Assembly (NCBI GenBank): GCA_030490835.1
Contig: CM059971.1
Span: forward strand, 57,770,012 to 57,834,011
Direction of reading: 5' to 3'
Origin: Annona cherimola
Lineage: Eukaryota > Streptophyta > Magnoliopsida > Magnoliales > Annonaceae
DNA: 64,000 nucleotides
Of the stretch, positions 12,160-23,765 are shown piece after piece (the first letter of the stretch is position 1; each line of letters begins with the position of its first letter). A program made the translations under genes and the position numbers. Under the pieces are notes generated by a model. It searched no databases. It saw nothing but the letters and a program-made list of their open reading frames with translations, and was not told the DNA's origin.

Positions 12160-12591
12160 GGTGACTCAAAATTCAACTTATGCTGATATAGGAAAGACTT
12201 ACTACTAAGAATGAATTTTTTTCTTTCTTTTTTTTAAAAGGTTCAAAAGCAAAGAACTTGACTGAAACAGATATGAATTAAGCACTTTCAATCAGAGAAA
12301 ATGTACCTGTTGAGGTCCAATCTTGCTAAGTTTAGCAGTATCTTCGCGACACGACCAACAGGTTGTTGTAATGGCAGCAGTAGGCAGCATCAAACAGCTA
12401 CAGAATGGATAGCAATGTTAGCACTAGTTTGTGGAGAACAAACTCCAATAGAATGGACAGCAGTGTTTTGTAGACAACGGCAGATTGTGAACAACAAAAT
12501 GGTAATAGAATGAATAATAATGATTTGTGGACAGCAGCAGTTTTTTTATAGTAAACAGTAATAGAAATTGTGTAAAAGTAGTACCAGGTTT

Positions 12592-12604
12592 GGCTTTGAT
12601 ACCA
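12592..12604 (-). other. Primer-binding site of the gypsy element
   Basis: The minus strand reads TGGTATCAAAGCC two bases from the 5' LTR, one mismatch from the plant initiator-tRNA-Met primer site TGGTATCAGAGCC. Confidence 0.85.
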
Positions 12605-12606
12605 AT

Positions 12607-13144
12607 TGATGTAGGATGTGGTAGAGAAGAAAATAGAAGAAAGTGGAAAGAACCTCTAGAGATGAGAAGTGGAGAAAGAAGGTAGAAAGAACAGATGAAT
12701 AAGGAGAGAAGAATAAGAATAAGTAGAAGAAGAACTAGAAAACATTTTTATAAACCTTAAAACTGATGCCCTTTAGAGCTTACAAGAGCTATATTTATAG
12801 GTGAACATACCACCTATTCTTAGCAAATAAAATCCTTCTAAAAAAGAAATATATATTTTAAGTAAACTTCTTAAGGAAGTAAACTTAAAATAGATATTTA
12901 CTTATTTTAAATAGATTCTTCTAGAAAAGAAAGTTGTATATTGTAAGTAAACTTCTTAAGGAAATAAACTTAAAATAGATACATGTTTATTTTAAACAGA
13001 TTCTGAAATATCCTATAAATCTTCTAATATCTTTCAAAAATAATAAAATAAAATCTTTCTAAAATGTCGTAGGATTATTTTTCTTTTACAAAATTTTGGC
13101 GCCTAGAATAGACAGATTTAAAAAATTTCTTGCTATTTTCATCA
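12607..13144 (-). repeat. 5' LTR of the gypsy element
   Basis: Bounded by TGATGTAGG at 12,607 and ...TTTTCATCA at 13,144. It is 26 bp shorter than the 3' LTR because of small indels. On the minus strand it would contain the promoter. The 430 bp between it and the gag ATG is leader with no gene. Confidence 0.93.
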
Positions 13145-13149
13145 CTCCA
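13145..13149 (+). repeat. Target-site duplication, right copy (CTCCA)
   Basis: Identical to 6748-6752 and immediately outside the right LTR. Confidence 0.9.
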
Positions 13150-15056
13150 CCAACCCTATTCCCCTCCCAGGCAGTTTGCGCAACTAGCTAATCACCTTCC
13201 AATTGTGATTGACATTGCCTTTGATGCTATAAGGAAGCTACTTGATTTTTCTTCTGTTTCTTCTATTTTCCTTCTTTTGATGCTTATTGAAAGGTGACGG
13301 TAGTATTAGACAATACAATATGTTTAAACACGTATTTTATCATTGCCTTCTTGTTGCTTGAAAGTATTGTTTCAATTTGATAGAAGATGTTCGTCCCACG
13401 TTAAAAAATGTTATAATTAGAAGTATTTTAATGCTTAATCTAAACCCTTTATTGGCTACATTTTTTATATTAAAATCAATGCATAAAAAAATAAATGTAT
13501 CAAATTTGTTTATATATAATAAGTTATGGTTAGCATCTTTCAAGCTAAAACTAATGTGATGCATTGACACTTATCTTTATATACATTGTGGATGGTTAGC
13601 TTTAGGAATAATTATCTTGTTTGTGCATTGAGAGTTGGACTTATCTTTATATAAAATGTGGACGATTATGTGACATCATGTGAATGGTATATGGTCTATA
13701 TTGAATATAAAAACATTTATGCCTATTTTGTTACCATCTATGATGCTTTTTTTGGGTATCATAAAGTCGGTTTGGTGCATCTTTTGTTAACTCAATTTTT
13801 CTGAAAACGATGATGAATTTTGATGAAACTTTAGGCTATTATCAAAAAACTTAATTTATTAAAAGCTATCAAAAATCTTGAATATGGGAATCTTGAGTTG
13901 TGAGAGGGAGGGATGATGACTTTTGAGACCTACCTCTTGGTCAACATAGCTGCTAATAAAGAACTTAAGCTGTAGTACAAATAGCACATGGAGGTGGACG
14001 AAGAGGAGGGTTCACTAAGGGAATGAATGAGAGAGGTCGGGTTAATGTGGAGGTAGTGAAATTAGTAGTATCAAGAGTATTACATGGTAGAAATAGTTTG
14101 CGAGGTTTTTTCAAGAAGATGAACATATTAGGAAAGGCTAAAATCAATGTGACATGTTGAGATATAAAATCGAGTTGGAAGTTCTGGATGCTCCTTTAAA
14201 TATGCTTATATTGAATAAAACCAATGTCAGATAGTGAGATAGGTTCCATGAAATTGATCTAGCACATCTTCTATTAGCTCGATTTTTGCTAAAAAATGAC
14301 AGGTCTTGATAAAACTTTGGTCTATTATCAAAAAAATTGTTAGAAACTAATCAAATTCTTGATTCATGGGAAGATGTACTCTCTACTTTTTCCTTCTATT
14401 AGATTTATGTTTTATGACATTCCTTGTGAGACAAGTTTACCTTGTTTCTTTTACATAAGGTATCATGCTCTATTGACATGAAACTGGGAATGGGGAAGTT
14501 CTAATTGATTATCTTGAAACAGATGTGAGATAATTATTTTTGAACCTCCATCCATAACCTCTACTTCCTCAATCATACCTACTATTATACCCTTAAGATT
14601 GTCCTCTGAAACCAAATTCAAATCCTTTGTAAGATTAACCATTTCTCTTTAAAATTTGCAAAACTGACTTGAAGGGGTATGCATACATGGGAGAGTATAA
14701 AAAATAAGAAATCAATACATTACACCAATGTAATATAATACATTTGTATTTTACCGAAACGGTAAGTGAAATCGATCTCTATGGGCGAACTCATTTTGAA
14801 ATGTAAAAGCGACATCATCCACCACATCAATCTCATGAGGTCTATGTCAACATATGAGATTGGTGTCATTTACAGCAATACGAGGTTTCACCCTAGTTGC
14901 ATCAATTTTATTAATCATTTTCCATTTCATATTCTTTGATCCGACAAGAAGAAAGTTTCCCACTCTTTTCAAATTGATTTCCATTGTCTCAATTGCATTA
15001 CTTATCCTTTCATATCTAAAGCATTTTCAAATCATTTTCATCATCCATAAGAACCT
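13150..15056. other. Intergenic; dispersed direct repeats
   Basis: No gene seen. A block of about 110 bp at 13,778-13,900 ('gcatcttttgttaactcaat', then 'ctattatcaaaaaa') recurs, diverged, at 14,262-14,375. A shorter pair around 13,565 and 13,630 shares 'acttatctttatata'. These look like old TE debris. Confidence 0.4.
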
Positions 15057-16400
15057 ATGGCTAGAAAGAAAGTCGTGAGCAAGCCAACAGCTAGACACAT
15101 TTGCAAAAAAAGCACAAGCTCTCTTGCTTACTGCAAAGAGGTGGAGGACTAAGTGAGTAACCATAGGAGAAGCAAATTAATGTCGTGCTGCAACTCTTAG
15201 TGTACAGATAAGGAGAAGAGGAAATGCTCTTCATATTCATGAGCTAGCAAGTACTCCACAAGCTAAAATGTAACATGAAAATCGATAGTATAGTGGAGAT
15301 ACTCTCATATCATCAAAGGAGTCTAGCGCATCCCAAGCTAAATCATCAACTGAGGGAGGCAATGCCTATGCCCCTACTTCTTGCTATTCAAAAGAAGAAC
15401 ACTTGGGAAATGAGAGCCCTAAGGTAGTGAGAATAGGAGACCCCCTTACAATATGAATGATGATGAGGACAGAGATGGTGGGGAACCTCAAAAGAAAGGG
15501 ACAAGAATAATTAAGATGATGCTTGAAATATATTTCAAAAGCAAGAATCAATAAGAAATTTTACTAATATTTTGCTTGGTGAGATATGTTTCCTCCAATG
15601 AAGATAGATTTTAGATTCCTTAAGTTGTATGTGTTTGATATTCTTAATATGATAACATATCAAGGATGGACAAAACTTACTTTATAATTTTATTATTCTT
15701 AGGATTTTGTGTACCGTCAAATATTTGTGAATGATACAATCATAGACTTTGGCAAGGATGATACCTAAGTAGAACAAACTTTAAAAGATATTCTAAGAGT
15801 GTCTTCTCAGACCGAAGATGATGGATCACGCAATGCTCACTTATGAAATCTTTAATTCTTTATGTGAGGCAAGCAAGTACAATGTTAGAGTAAAATTTAT
15901 GAAGGCAATAGATATGTGCTACCAAAACAAAGTGGCTAGGTTCCTCATTGCTCATTGTATCTTTCTTGAGGTAGGGGGCCAACAATAATTAATGAAATAG
16001 AGGGGAGGATCCTACGAAATTTTGTCAACTACAAAAGGATTCTTCTTCTTCTATTTTTAGTAGCCTTGGAAGTTAAGAACAATAAGTCAAGAGAGCACAT
16101 TAACTATGGCATATGGATAACCAAGATAATGAGTTATTTTGGGATTGATTTGGATGGTAACCTCACATATATTTAAAAATGTCAATGCCATCAATGAGGC
16201 CTTAGCTCACAAGATGCATTTGGATTCTAGTAATTATGTTTTCAATAACAAGCCCGGAGAAAAGGAGAGGATGCAGGACATGATGCAAGAGAAGGTTGGC
16301 CAATGGGATAAGTAAAGGAACATGGAACTTAGGGGGGAGCAAGTTGAACTAAGCCCCCGTGCATCTGACATACTCATGCATCCTCTCTTACCATAGTTGA
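15057..16400 (+). pseudogene. Degraded transposon-type ORF (unrecognised, plant mobile-domain-like)
   Basis: An ATG at 15,057 begins MARKKVVSKPTARHI, a basic start, but stops follow within about 30 codons. Further on, pieces in shifting frames read EASKYNVRVKFMKAIDMCY and ARFLIAHCIFLEVGG (near 15,870-15,970) and INYGIWITKIMSYFGIDL (near 16,100-16,155). This order (a short basic start, then a 'YG...IMSYFGIDL' block) resembles the uncharacterised 'putative plant transposon protein' domain of some plant retroelements. At least five interruptions are present. The family assignment is tentative. Confidence 0.3.
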
Positions 16401-17324
16401 TGCCACACATTATCTCCAACACACTTCCTATTCTTTTGCTTTTGCACCATTTCATACATGTATAAATATGCATTCATAGAGGCCTATGTCATGATAAAAA
16501 TAAAATTTGATTTGCTCATTTCATTTACAACAGTTTTTATACGAAAAATCCTTTTTGCATTAAAATTAAATATTTGCATAATCATTATCAATTAATAGTC
16601 TATATTTTTCCCCTAAAAAAAATCTATATCTTCGGGTTAAAATTTTTCGTTCTTTATTTTAAGCTTTAAATTGAACATCTACTCCTTGTAAAAAACTTTC
16701 CTAAATGGATAAATCACTCAATAATTAGTATTACATTCTCAACGTTGTGTTAATGGATCTACACGTTTAAACGGCGGGACCACCACAAGAATTTGATCGA
16801 CATCATCTTTAATATAATAATTAAATAAGTGACATTGACTATAATGGGTTTCCAATGCAATGGAACAACTCTCTGCATTTGGGTTCGATGATGATTATGT
16901 GAAATCCACATGCTTCCCATTGTATTTTAACTAGGCAACCAAGTTTTATTTAAATCAAACACCATCATACCCTTGCATGGCCCATTTGATTAAAGTGTAA
17001 AATCAACGTAGTAACATTCTCTCGCTGTTACCCTGTTGCCCATTCTTCTTTAAATAGTCATAATGGTAATGGGCAGACCCTAGCCATTCAACAATGACTG
17101 CCACTATTGCTTTCGTTTCCCCCCTTGAAGTGCCGCTGGAGAAAGCAAATAGGGAGGAGGAAATGTTCCTGTTCATGAATGGAATAAGACGTGAAAAGAG
17201 AACAAAAGGTTTTGTTACATGTTAGAAATGAAAAAAGTTGCATGAGAAATGAATACTTGTTATGTTTTCATAATGAGAAAAGAATCTTGTGGGGATGAAA
17301 AATTTTCCATCTCACTCAAGGAAT
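16401..17324. other. Intergenic, nothing recognised
   Basis: AT-rich sequence without a convincing ORF, repeat or RNA gene. Confidence 0.4.
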
Positions 17325-17332
17325 ATTTTTAT

Positions 17333-17891
17333 CAATGTTATCAGAACCGGACCGGTCCTGGTACCGGTTCGATTATATACGGTTCGGTCTGATAGGTAAA
17401 AACTGTGCGAACCGTCGAACCGCCGGTTAGACCGGACTTTTCGGTCAGACCGGATTCGACCGGGTCGCACGGTTTTCTTTTAAATAATATAAATATTTTA
17501 AAAAAATGAAAACGGAAATTGTTAATGTAATTTTTATTATCAATTATTGTTATTGCAAAACATAATGAAATTCATTGCATGATTAATCATTTAATTGTTG
17601 ATTGTTTATATGCTAATATTGTGAACATTATTTTAATTGTCTATTTGACAAAAAAAATTTAAATGCATGTTAAACGAATTTTTTCTGCATGTTTTGTTCT
17701 TAAATTGTGATCATTAAAATCTAACATAAATATTTAGAATTTATAAAAATATAATTTTATCAATATACTTATTTAAAAATTTAAAAAATTTAATATTTAT
17801 GACATCAAAAATATGTCATGCTGACATCACCGGTTCGAACCAGACCAGTTCCTTTACCGGTTCAATCACCGGTTCGGTTCTGACAATATTG
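17333..17891. mobile_element. Non-autonomous hAT element (559 bp) with 8-bp duplication
   Basis: The left end CAATGTTATCAGAACCGG and the reverse complement of the right end CAATATTGTCAGAACCGA are matching terminal inverted repeats. The element is flanked by perfect 8-bp direct repeats ATTTTTAT at 17,325-17,332 and 17,892-17,899. An 8-bp duplication plus CA...TG ends is diagnostic of hAT. The subterminal 130 bp on the left and 60 bp on the right are full of ACCGG/CCGGT motifs, probable transposase-binding repeats. No ORF. Confidence 0.88.
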
Positions 17892-17903
17892 ATTTTTATA
17901 TAC

Positions 17904-18520
17904 ACCAGGGCGTACTTAGCCTTGCTGTACAGGTGTGTTTGATCCATTTTTATTTCTAAATTTCTTTATACAATTATTAATCTAAGAGTGTGTTTGTTAA
18001 TGAAAAAAAGTCAAACTAAAACTTTTCATTCTCTATAATTTTCATACTTTTTAATCATTTCTTTGCATCTTTCTATACAATACCTTATTTTTAATTTTTA
18101 TACACAACTACCCATATAACTAACTTAGCTATTTTAATTTTATTATTTTTACTTCTCATCATTGTTCATATCATATTATATCATTGTACAACTTTTCCTC
18201 TTAAAAATTTTTTACCAAAAGTTTTATCACTCCCCAAACACATCCTAAGTGTATTTAACGCGCGTATCAAGTTTTAACATTTTTGAAAATTTGTCAATAT
18301 TTTTTTTTGAATTTTTCAAAATCACATTATTGTAAATCAGGAATTACGAAAATACCACTGATCTTAAAAAAAATTTAAAATTTTTCAAAAACGGTTAATC
18401 TTAATATACATTTTAAACACACATAGATTAATAGTTGCATAAAAAATTTTCAAAAAACATAAAATAAAATAGTTTTTTGCACATGAGTCCACTTAAGCTA
18501 AGTGCATTTGAGTGGACTAG
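17904..18520. mobile_element. Foldback MITE, family G, split by a Tourist MITE
   Basis: The left end (GGGCGTACTTAGCCTTGC) and the reverse complement of the right end (TGCACTTAGCTTAAGTGG) are related inverted repeats. The interior matches the element at 29,856-30,194: 'taatctaagtgtatttaac' and 'gaaataccactga' have counterparts there. Removing the 260-bp insertion at 17,986-18,245 restores co-linearity. Confidence 0.55.
17986..18245. mobile_element. Tourist-like (PIF/Harbinger) MITE with TAA duplication
   Basis: Starts GAGTGTGTTTGTTAATG and ends ...CCCCAAACACATCC, inverted repeats of the GGGTGTGTTTGG type. It is flanked by TAA at 17,983-17,985 and 18,246-18,248, the 3-bp duplication of PIF/Harbinger. 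A relative in reverse orientation lies at 31,024-31,314. Confidence 0.8.
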
Positions 18521-18712
18521 ATCACAGCTCCTCGTTCAATTCGTAAGCATCAACCCAATAATAAATTACCCAAGCTTCGTTTGGGGTTGTCTAATAGGCG
18601 ACTTATTGCTTGTGTACATGACGCTTTTGATGCGAATGATATTTCAACCCCCCGCCCAAGCACTTAAAACAGTCATGGAGCAGGCACGTAGCAAGCCTCC
18701 TGGCCACGTCAT

Positions 18713-18934
18713 TCATGAACTTGAATCCATAAAGGAAACAAAAGAACAAAACAAAACGAAGCAAGAAATGAAATCCACAGCAGCAGCATACAGAGGACTG
18801 TAGTCATAACTCAAAGATGGCGACAAGGGATTACTGAAATAGACGATTTGCTTCTTAGCCAGAGCCCCATTGAAAAAGCCGAACGAGATTATAAAATGCC
18901 CAACAGTCTGAATTGCTGAGCCAATGGATGTCAA
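18713..18934 (-). CDS. Unrecognised small membrane-like ORF
   Basis: The 73-codon frame reads MTSIGSAIQTVGHFIISFGF ... ALAKKQIVYFSNP and ends FISCFVLFCSFVSFMDSSS. The frame is open upstream of this ATG for about 20 more codons (TVRTVKTPRVLWL). Two hydrophobic stretches (roughly residues 4-22 and 53-68) could span a membrane. No family is recognised. It may be a fragment of a larger gene or chance. Confidence 0.22.
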   Translation of the reverse strand: MTSIGSAIQTVGHFIISFGFFNGALAKKQIVYFSNPLSPSLSYDYSPLYAAAVDFISCFVLFCSFVSFMDSSS

Positions 18935-21550
18935 CCATAGAACTCTGGGAGTTTTAACTGTCCTAACCGTGCCATTGGTCCATCACTTGATCTGCAAGCT
19001 TAACTGCTAATGCTGAGCTTTATTCTAAAGAAAAGACCTCCCAATCAAGACATTGGATGCACACTGTAAACGAATGGCGTGCGCCTTAAAATTTCCAGGT
19101 CCATGTTTGTCCAAAATTGTGTTCTGGTATCTTGGTGGAGGGATGGGGACATTTTCAACTGGAAAACAGTTCCATTGCTGCTTTGCTGATTGCCCTTTAC
19201 CCTCGATTGCCTGCTGGACCAAATGACAATCGCTGCCATCTCCAGGCTTTCCGGCACTTATATGTTCTTGCAAAAAAAGCTCGCTGGGTGCAGACAGTTG
19301 ACTTTGAGACAGGTCTACCAGTTTATGCTCCGCTAGAGGTGACCATCAGAGAAACAGAATGCCATGTGGAGACAAGCTTTTGCCACATCACACCTTGCTT
19401 TTACCTGAACGTGCTATTGTATGTATTAATAAAAAATCTTCACTGATGCATCAGTTCTGGTCCCTGTCTATCAATCCTAGCATCCCTAAGACAACAGAAA
19501 TAGAATCTGTTGGAAACCTTACCCTTTCTTATAAATAAAATTTTTCACAAATGTACAAAAACAATTTTCTCAAACTTGACAAAAATAAACATTTTCTTTT
19601 TTGTTTTCATGACAAAAGTTTATTTTGATTATTTCACTTCGTATATTTAAATATTTTCAGATTATTAGTTTCTCTTTTGCTGTTTATAGTAACTAATGGA
19701 ATTAGTTTCCTTAACAGTTACCTGTAATTCCTCAGTTAGTAACCAGGCATATTTTATGTTTTTAACAATTTCTTGTTGAGTACCCACTTAAGAATATCAA
19801 GAACGAGATGTCTCCAGACTATGTCAATTACCAACTGAAGAATATGAAGAACAAGATATCTCTTGAATATGGGAATTTTTATAAGTTCTCTATGTAATAG
19901 GAATAATTGTATGTTTCTTGAAATGAAATTCTTCCGCATACATAAAATCAGGGAAAAGACTGTTTCCCTATAAGCACCTTACGATGATGCCTTCATTGTT
20001 GTTCTAAAGATGTGACGCAGATGCAGATTTAAGTTTTGAGACTGTACTGAAGGGTAATTTATTTTTCTAGACTGTTCAAGTTTGTGGACCTAGGTACTGG
20101 CCTTGGATCATAGAGCCTCTGCAGAAGGTAGTGAAATCTTGAATGTTCTCAAGTCTTGAGATTCTATAGGTTGAAATGGTTGTTAACTAGTTTTGAATTT
20201 GTCCATTGCCAGATAAACCACGATGGAGACTTGGAGATAAGAATGATCCTTTCAATGGAGGCATCATTTATGTGAAGAGGAAAGTCGGTGCTTGTTCATA
20301 TGTCGATGGGATCATCGGATGTCAGTCCTTGCTGTCACGGGATCTGCACAAGGACCACAAAAATTAGTTCCAAAATTTCATGGATGTGTCATTCACTCAT
20401 ATCATTGGTCATGGAAATGAAATGGATGGTAGATATTGTCATGACAGGTCTGTGATACAACAAACCTTGGAAGCTTGACCCTGGATAGAGGTAGTAAGGT
20501 ACCTGGTTCGTTAAAGTTGATCAGTACCTTTTCAACTGATCCAAGCTTGCTAGCATTTGCACAACTTTTTTGTGATTCATCTTGGCACAAAAGGCAAGCT
20601 ATCTATCTGGTGATTCTAGAATGTCTTGGTTTCTTAAGTTTCTTGTTACTCTGAATGTCTTTTAGGGTATGCCTGCATGCTGTATCCTGTAATGTGTAGC
20701 GGAGTTCCTTTGGGGGAAAAATACAAATGGCACTATGAGGACAGTGGGTGAAGCATATAATATATCTAGGAATTGTGTTGAGCATGACAGGATAATTGGA
20801 GCATTTTTGGGCTTCAATCTTGTAAGGCCATATAACATTAATGCAAGTGTCATCCTCGGTCTGATGCTGCGATAACAGGACATTGTAGATAATATTGTTG
20901 TAATCCCTATAGTGCTGCTTGAATCTCATGAACGTTTTATAATGGGAGATATTTTAGATTCAAGTTTTCTTATGCTTCTATCATGCAAAGCATTTTGGGG
21001 GCAAATTTGTGAAGCCAAATGGGATAAAAATTACCATGCTAAACATATGTTAAATTGGGGTGTGAAATGATTAATACTTGGCCAGTTGGTTAATAGCTCT
21101 GGTTGTTAGCAAGATATAGTTTAAGGGCTGCTAATCCCTACAAGTTAGGCCAAAGTTTCTACTATTCCTAACTATCCTCCTAGGAGTTCTCATTTTTAGG
21201 TTGCACAAGGCTATGCTCCATTAATAATAAAAAAAAGGCTATGCCCCATTTTGAAATCCGAATGTATTGTAGTGTGGTTTGAGTGTTTTTATTTTCATGC
21301 TTAGGAATACTTTTTTTGTCCATTTCTTGAAGAACATTTAGGGCCTAACTTCTCAGGAGCTTGCTTTTGGCTTTGCACAAGGTTATGGCCCGTTGTGAAT
21401 GCGTCATAGAGTGGTTTGAGTAGTTTTCTAGCATGTGCAAAAGTCCATATTCTTATTGCTTTTTCTAGAACAAGGTTTTGACAAGATGCTTTTCTATGGT
21501 GGCCATAAACTAAGGTCAAACATATGCATTTTAAGTTGATTGTTAATTAA

Positions 21551-21990
21551 GAGTTGTGGTTCTATGGTGCCATTTGGGCCCATCTTGATGATTAAATCAA
21601 ACCCTGCTGAACCAATTGCATGTCGAAATATTTGTTTGGCTAAGAGACTGAGTTCCATTTGAATCAAAGATGTGCACGACCCCCTCTCATAAAAGTGCAG
21701 GAAATTGTTTGTTTTATATATTGATTTTAAAGTGGCTAATTCAACATATAAATCATCATTCCTATATTGATGAATGATTTCATACATTGTTGTAACATTC
21801 TAATGCATCTACGAACGGATCTAAGTGTTTTGTATAATTTACACAATTATATCCATCCATAAGCAGGTATAGCCCAAATGATTTTTGGTACTGTGATAAA
21901 ATAAATGATTAAACAAAATGAGTGGGATTAGCTTTTGGTTTAATCATCAAATTGGTCCAAAAGGAGGTGACACCATTAAACCATGCCCCG
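21551..21990. mobile_element. MITE inside an APC1-pseudogene intron
   Basis: GAGTTGTGGTTCTATGGTG at the left and the reverse complement of the right end (CGGGGCATGGTTTAATGG) begin inverted repeats of about 70 bp that include 'ttgatgattaaaycaaa'. Both sides carry TTAATTAA (21,543-21,550 and 21,991-21,998). That is either an 8-bp hAT duplication or a TTA/TAA Harbinger duplication in palindromic context. Confidence 0.7.
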
Positions 21991-22854
21991 TTAATTAATA
22001 TGCCATTTGATATCATCAACAAATGAATCTGTGCAGATCTGACGTCGATTTCAAGGAATATTGATTGCAAGTATTATTTGAATGTGTGAGCAAGGACAGA
22101 CCAGCTCTGTTACAGGTATACATTCCCCATAGACTTATTGTCCAATTCTCTGAACTCTTTAACTAATGCTTTGATAAGCTATTTACGTGAATGACTAACT
22201 GATAGTTTTCAGGTCTACATGGCATTATACACCATGATTAAATCGATGGATGAGCAAGTGACAGGTCTTGCTTCTAGTGACACATTATTTCTTTCCAGTT
22301 TAAAGGTGATCGACAATCATCTAATATATATTTCATGTTTTAAGATAATATTTTTGTGTTTAAAATGGATAGATTGCTGATAGACGGTGCTCAAAGGAAC
22401 AGGGTTCAGACTACTAACAAACTTAAGTTGTAAAAGGAACAATCTAAGGAACAAGTACATTAACACCCTTATTTTCTGCGGAGACGAATTTGCAGAGGAG
22501 AACTGACTGTATCTTTACCTTTATCTGGTTCAAATGTTGCATTCTGATTGATCATCAAATGCAAATTCAGCCCAAAAGGAGATTATCTTCATAGTTAATA
22601 GGTCTAAAGACTATTTTAGACAGCAACTTCAGGTATCTGACTAAGTCTTACCATGGATAGTTTTGAAAATGCAACTAGAAAAAGAGAAGCTAGTTTATTT
22701 TTAATAAAGAAATCCCAGAAACCTAACATTGAAAAGATAACCAAAATCAAAACATAGCTCTGATTGTCGAATTGTGAACTATTGTAATGATTTATGGAAC
22801 TAGTAATCTGCACATATATCTGTTGATGTGAGAGCCAGAAGTAGTGATTGCCAA

Positions 22855-22859
22855 GTATG
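22855..22859 (+). repeat. Target-site duplication, left copy (GTATG)
   Basis: GTATG directly precedes the LTR start TGTTGGG at 22,860; the same pentamer follows the other LTR at 28,807-28,811. Confidence 0.8.
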
Positions 22860-23638
22860 TGTTGGGATTTTCAAATTTATAATAAGTATAATATAATTTA
22901 ATAGATTAACAACAAAAAATAAAATAGCCAAAGTGGTAAGAGACGTGGGCAATGATGTAACAGGATTGAGATCGAATCTTGTCTTCTGCTAATTTTTGCA
23001 ATATTTTGTAAACCAAGTGAATGGATGCATCGGTTGAATGAATGGTTCCATTGTTTGAATGTTTGAAATATTCGAACATTCAAACGTAAACAAATATGTC
23101 TAGAACAACATTAGAGCAGATTTATTAGATGCAATGATCTGGCATAAATTCAAGAGGTGCATTGCATAATATCAAGAGTTGCAACTCATAAAAAGAGATA
23201 CGACAAACGGATGTTTTAAATTTATAAATTGGGGCAGCATTCTGAAGATTAAAAACAACACAATAATCCGCTTATTCTCCTCTCCTCAGACATCCTAGTG
23301 TCCTGTTCAAAACATCCGTTTCTTTTGTCTTAATTCAGACATAGTGTGTTTAAGTTGCTGATTTGCAAAATTGTCATATTGTTTTGAAATTCTCTTCATT
23401 CAACTAAAAGTTTTGTTGTCAAGTGTTCGTGTACTTAGAAAAAGTGTTACTTTTTATTCTGGTTCAGGTTTCACTTTTTGTATTTCGGAGGCAACTGCAT
23501 AATTACCCTAAGTATCAAATAAGGTAGCAAAATTGCCTTAAGGAAAGTGACACCCTAACACGCCTGAAGTGAAACTTGATTTTAATTTTACTTTTTTCAC
23601 TTTCCTTAATTCTCTCCGTTTTATCTTGTGCCCCAACA
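22860..23638 (+). repeat. 5' LTR of the copia element
   Basis: Begins TGTTGGGATTTTC and ends ...TGCCCCAACA. It aligns with the 3' LTR but keeps about 160 bp lost there (for example 22,965-23,010 and around 23,190-23,230). A canonical primer site is not adjacent; the nearest TTGGTATCA is at about 23,747, so an extra 110 bp or a longer LTR cannot be excluded. Confidence 0.85.
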
Positions 23639-23765
23639 ATCTTAAGGCGATTTTTCCCAGTGTTGTCCCTTTTCTATTATTTATAAATGGCCCCCTAGTC
23701 TTCATTCTATCTACAAAGCCTGATGTCACAAGATTAGACTGTTGTGTTGGTATCAATTTCAAGAG

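Larger units (their letters stand above)
6753..13144 (-). mobile_element. Complete but inactive Ty3/gypsy LTR retrotransposon
   Basis: The 6.4-kb element has two LTRs (6753-7316 and 12,607-13,144), a perfect CTCCA duplication, a tRNA-iMet-type primer site next to the right LTR and a purine tract next to the left LTR. It is therefore transcribed right to left. The order on the minus strand is gag, zinc knuckle, protease, reverse transcriptase, RNase H, integrase, the Ty3/gypsy order. Every domain is split by stops or frameshifts, so it cannot move by itself. The integrase C-terminus (VLRKLGSNAYELDLP) suggests a chromovirus-like plant lineage, although no chromodomain is evident. The LTRs differ by indels and substitutions, so the insertion is not recent. 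Confidence 0.93.

Noticed and set aside
12301..12513. Plus-strand ORF in the gypsy leader
   Set aside because: Lies antisense in the untranslated leader between primer site and gag; no similarity seen.
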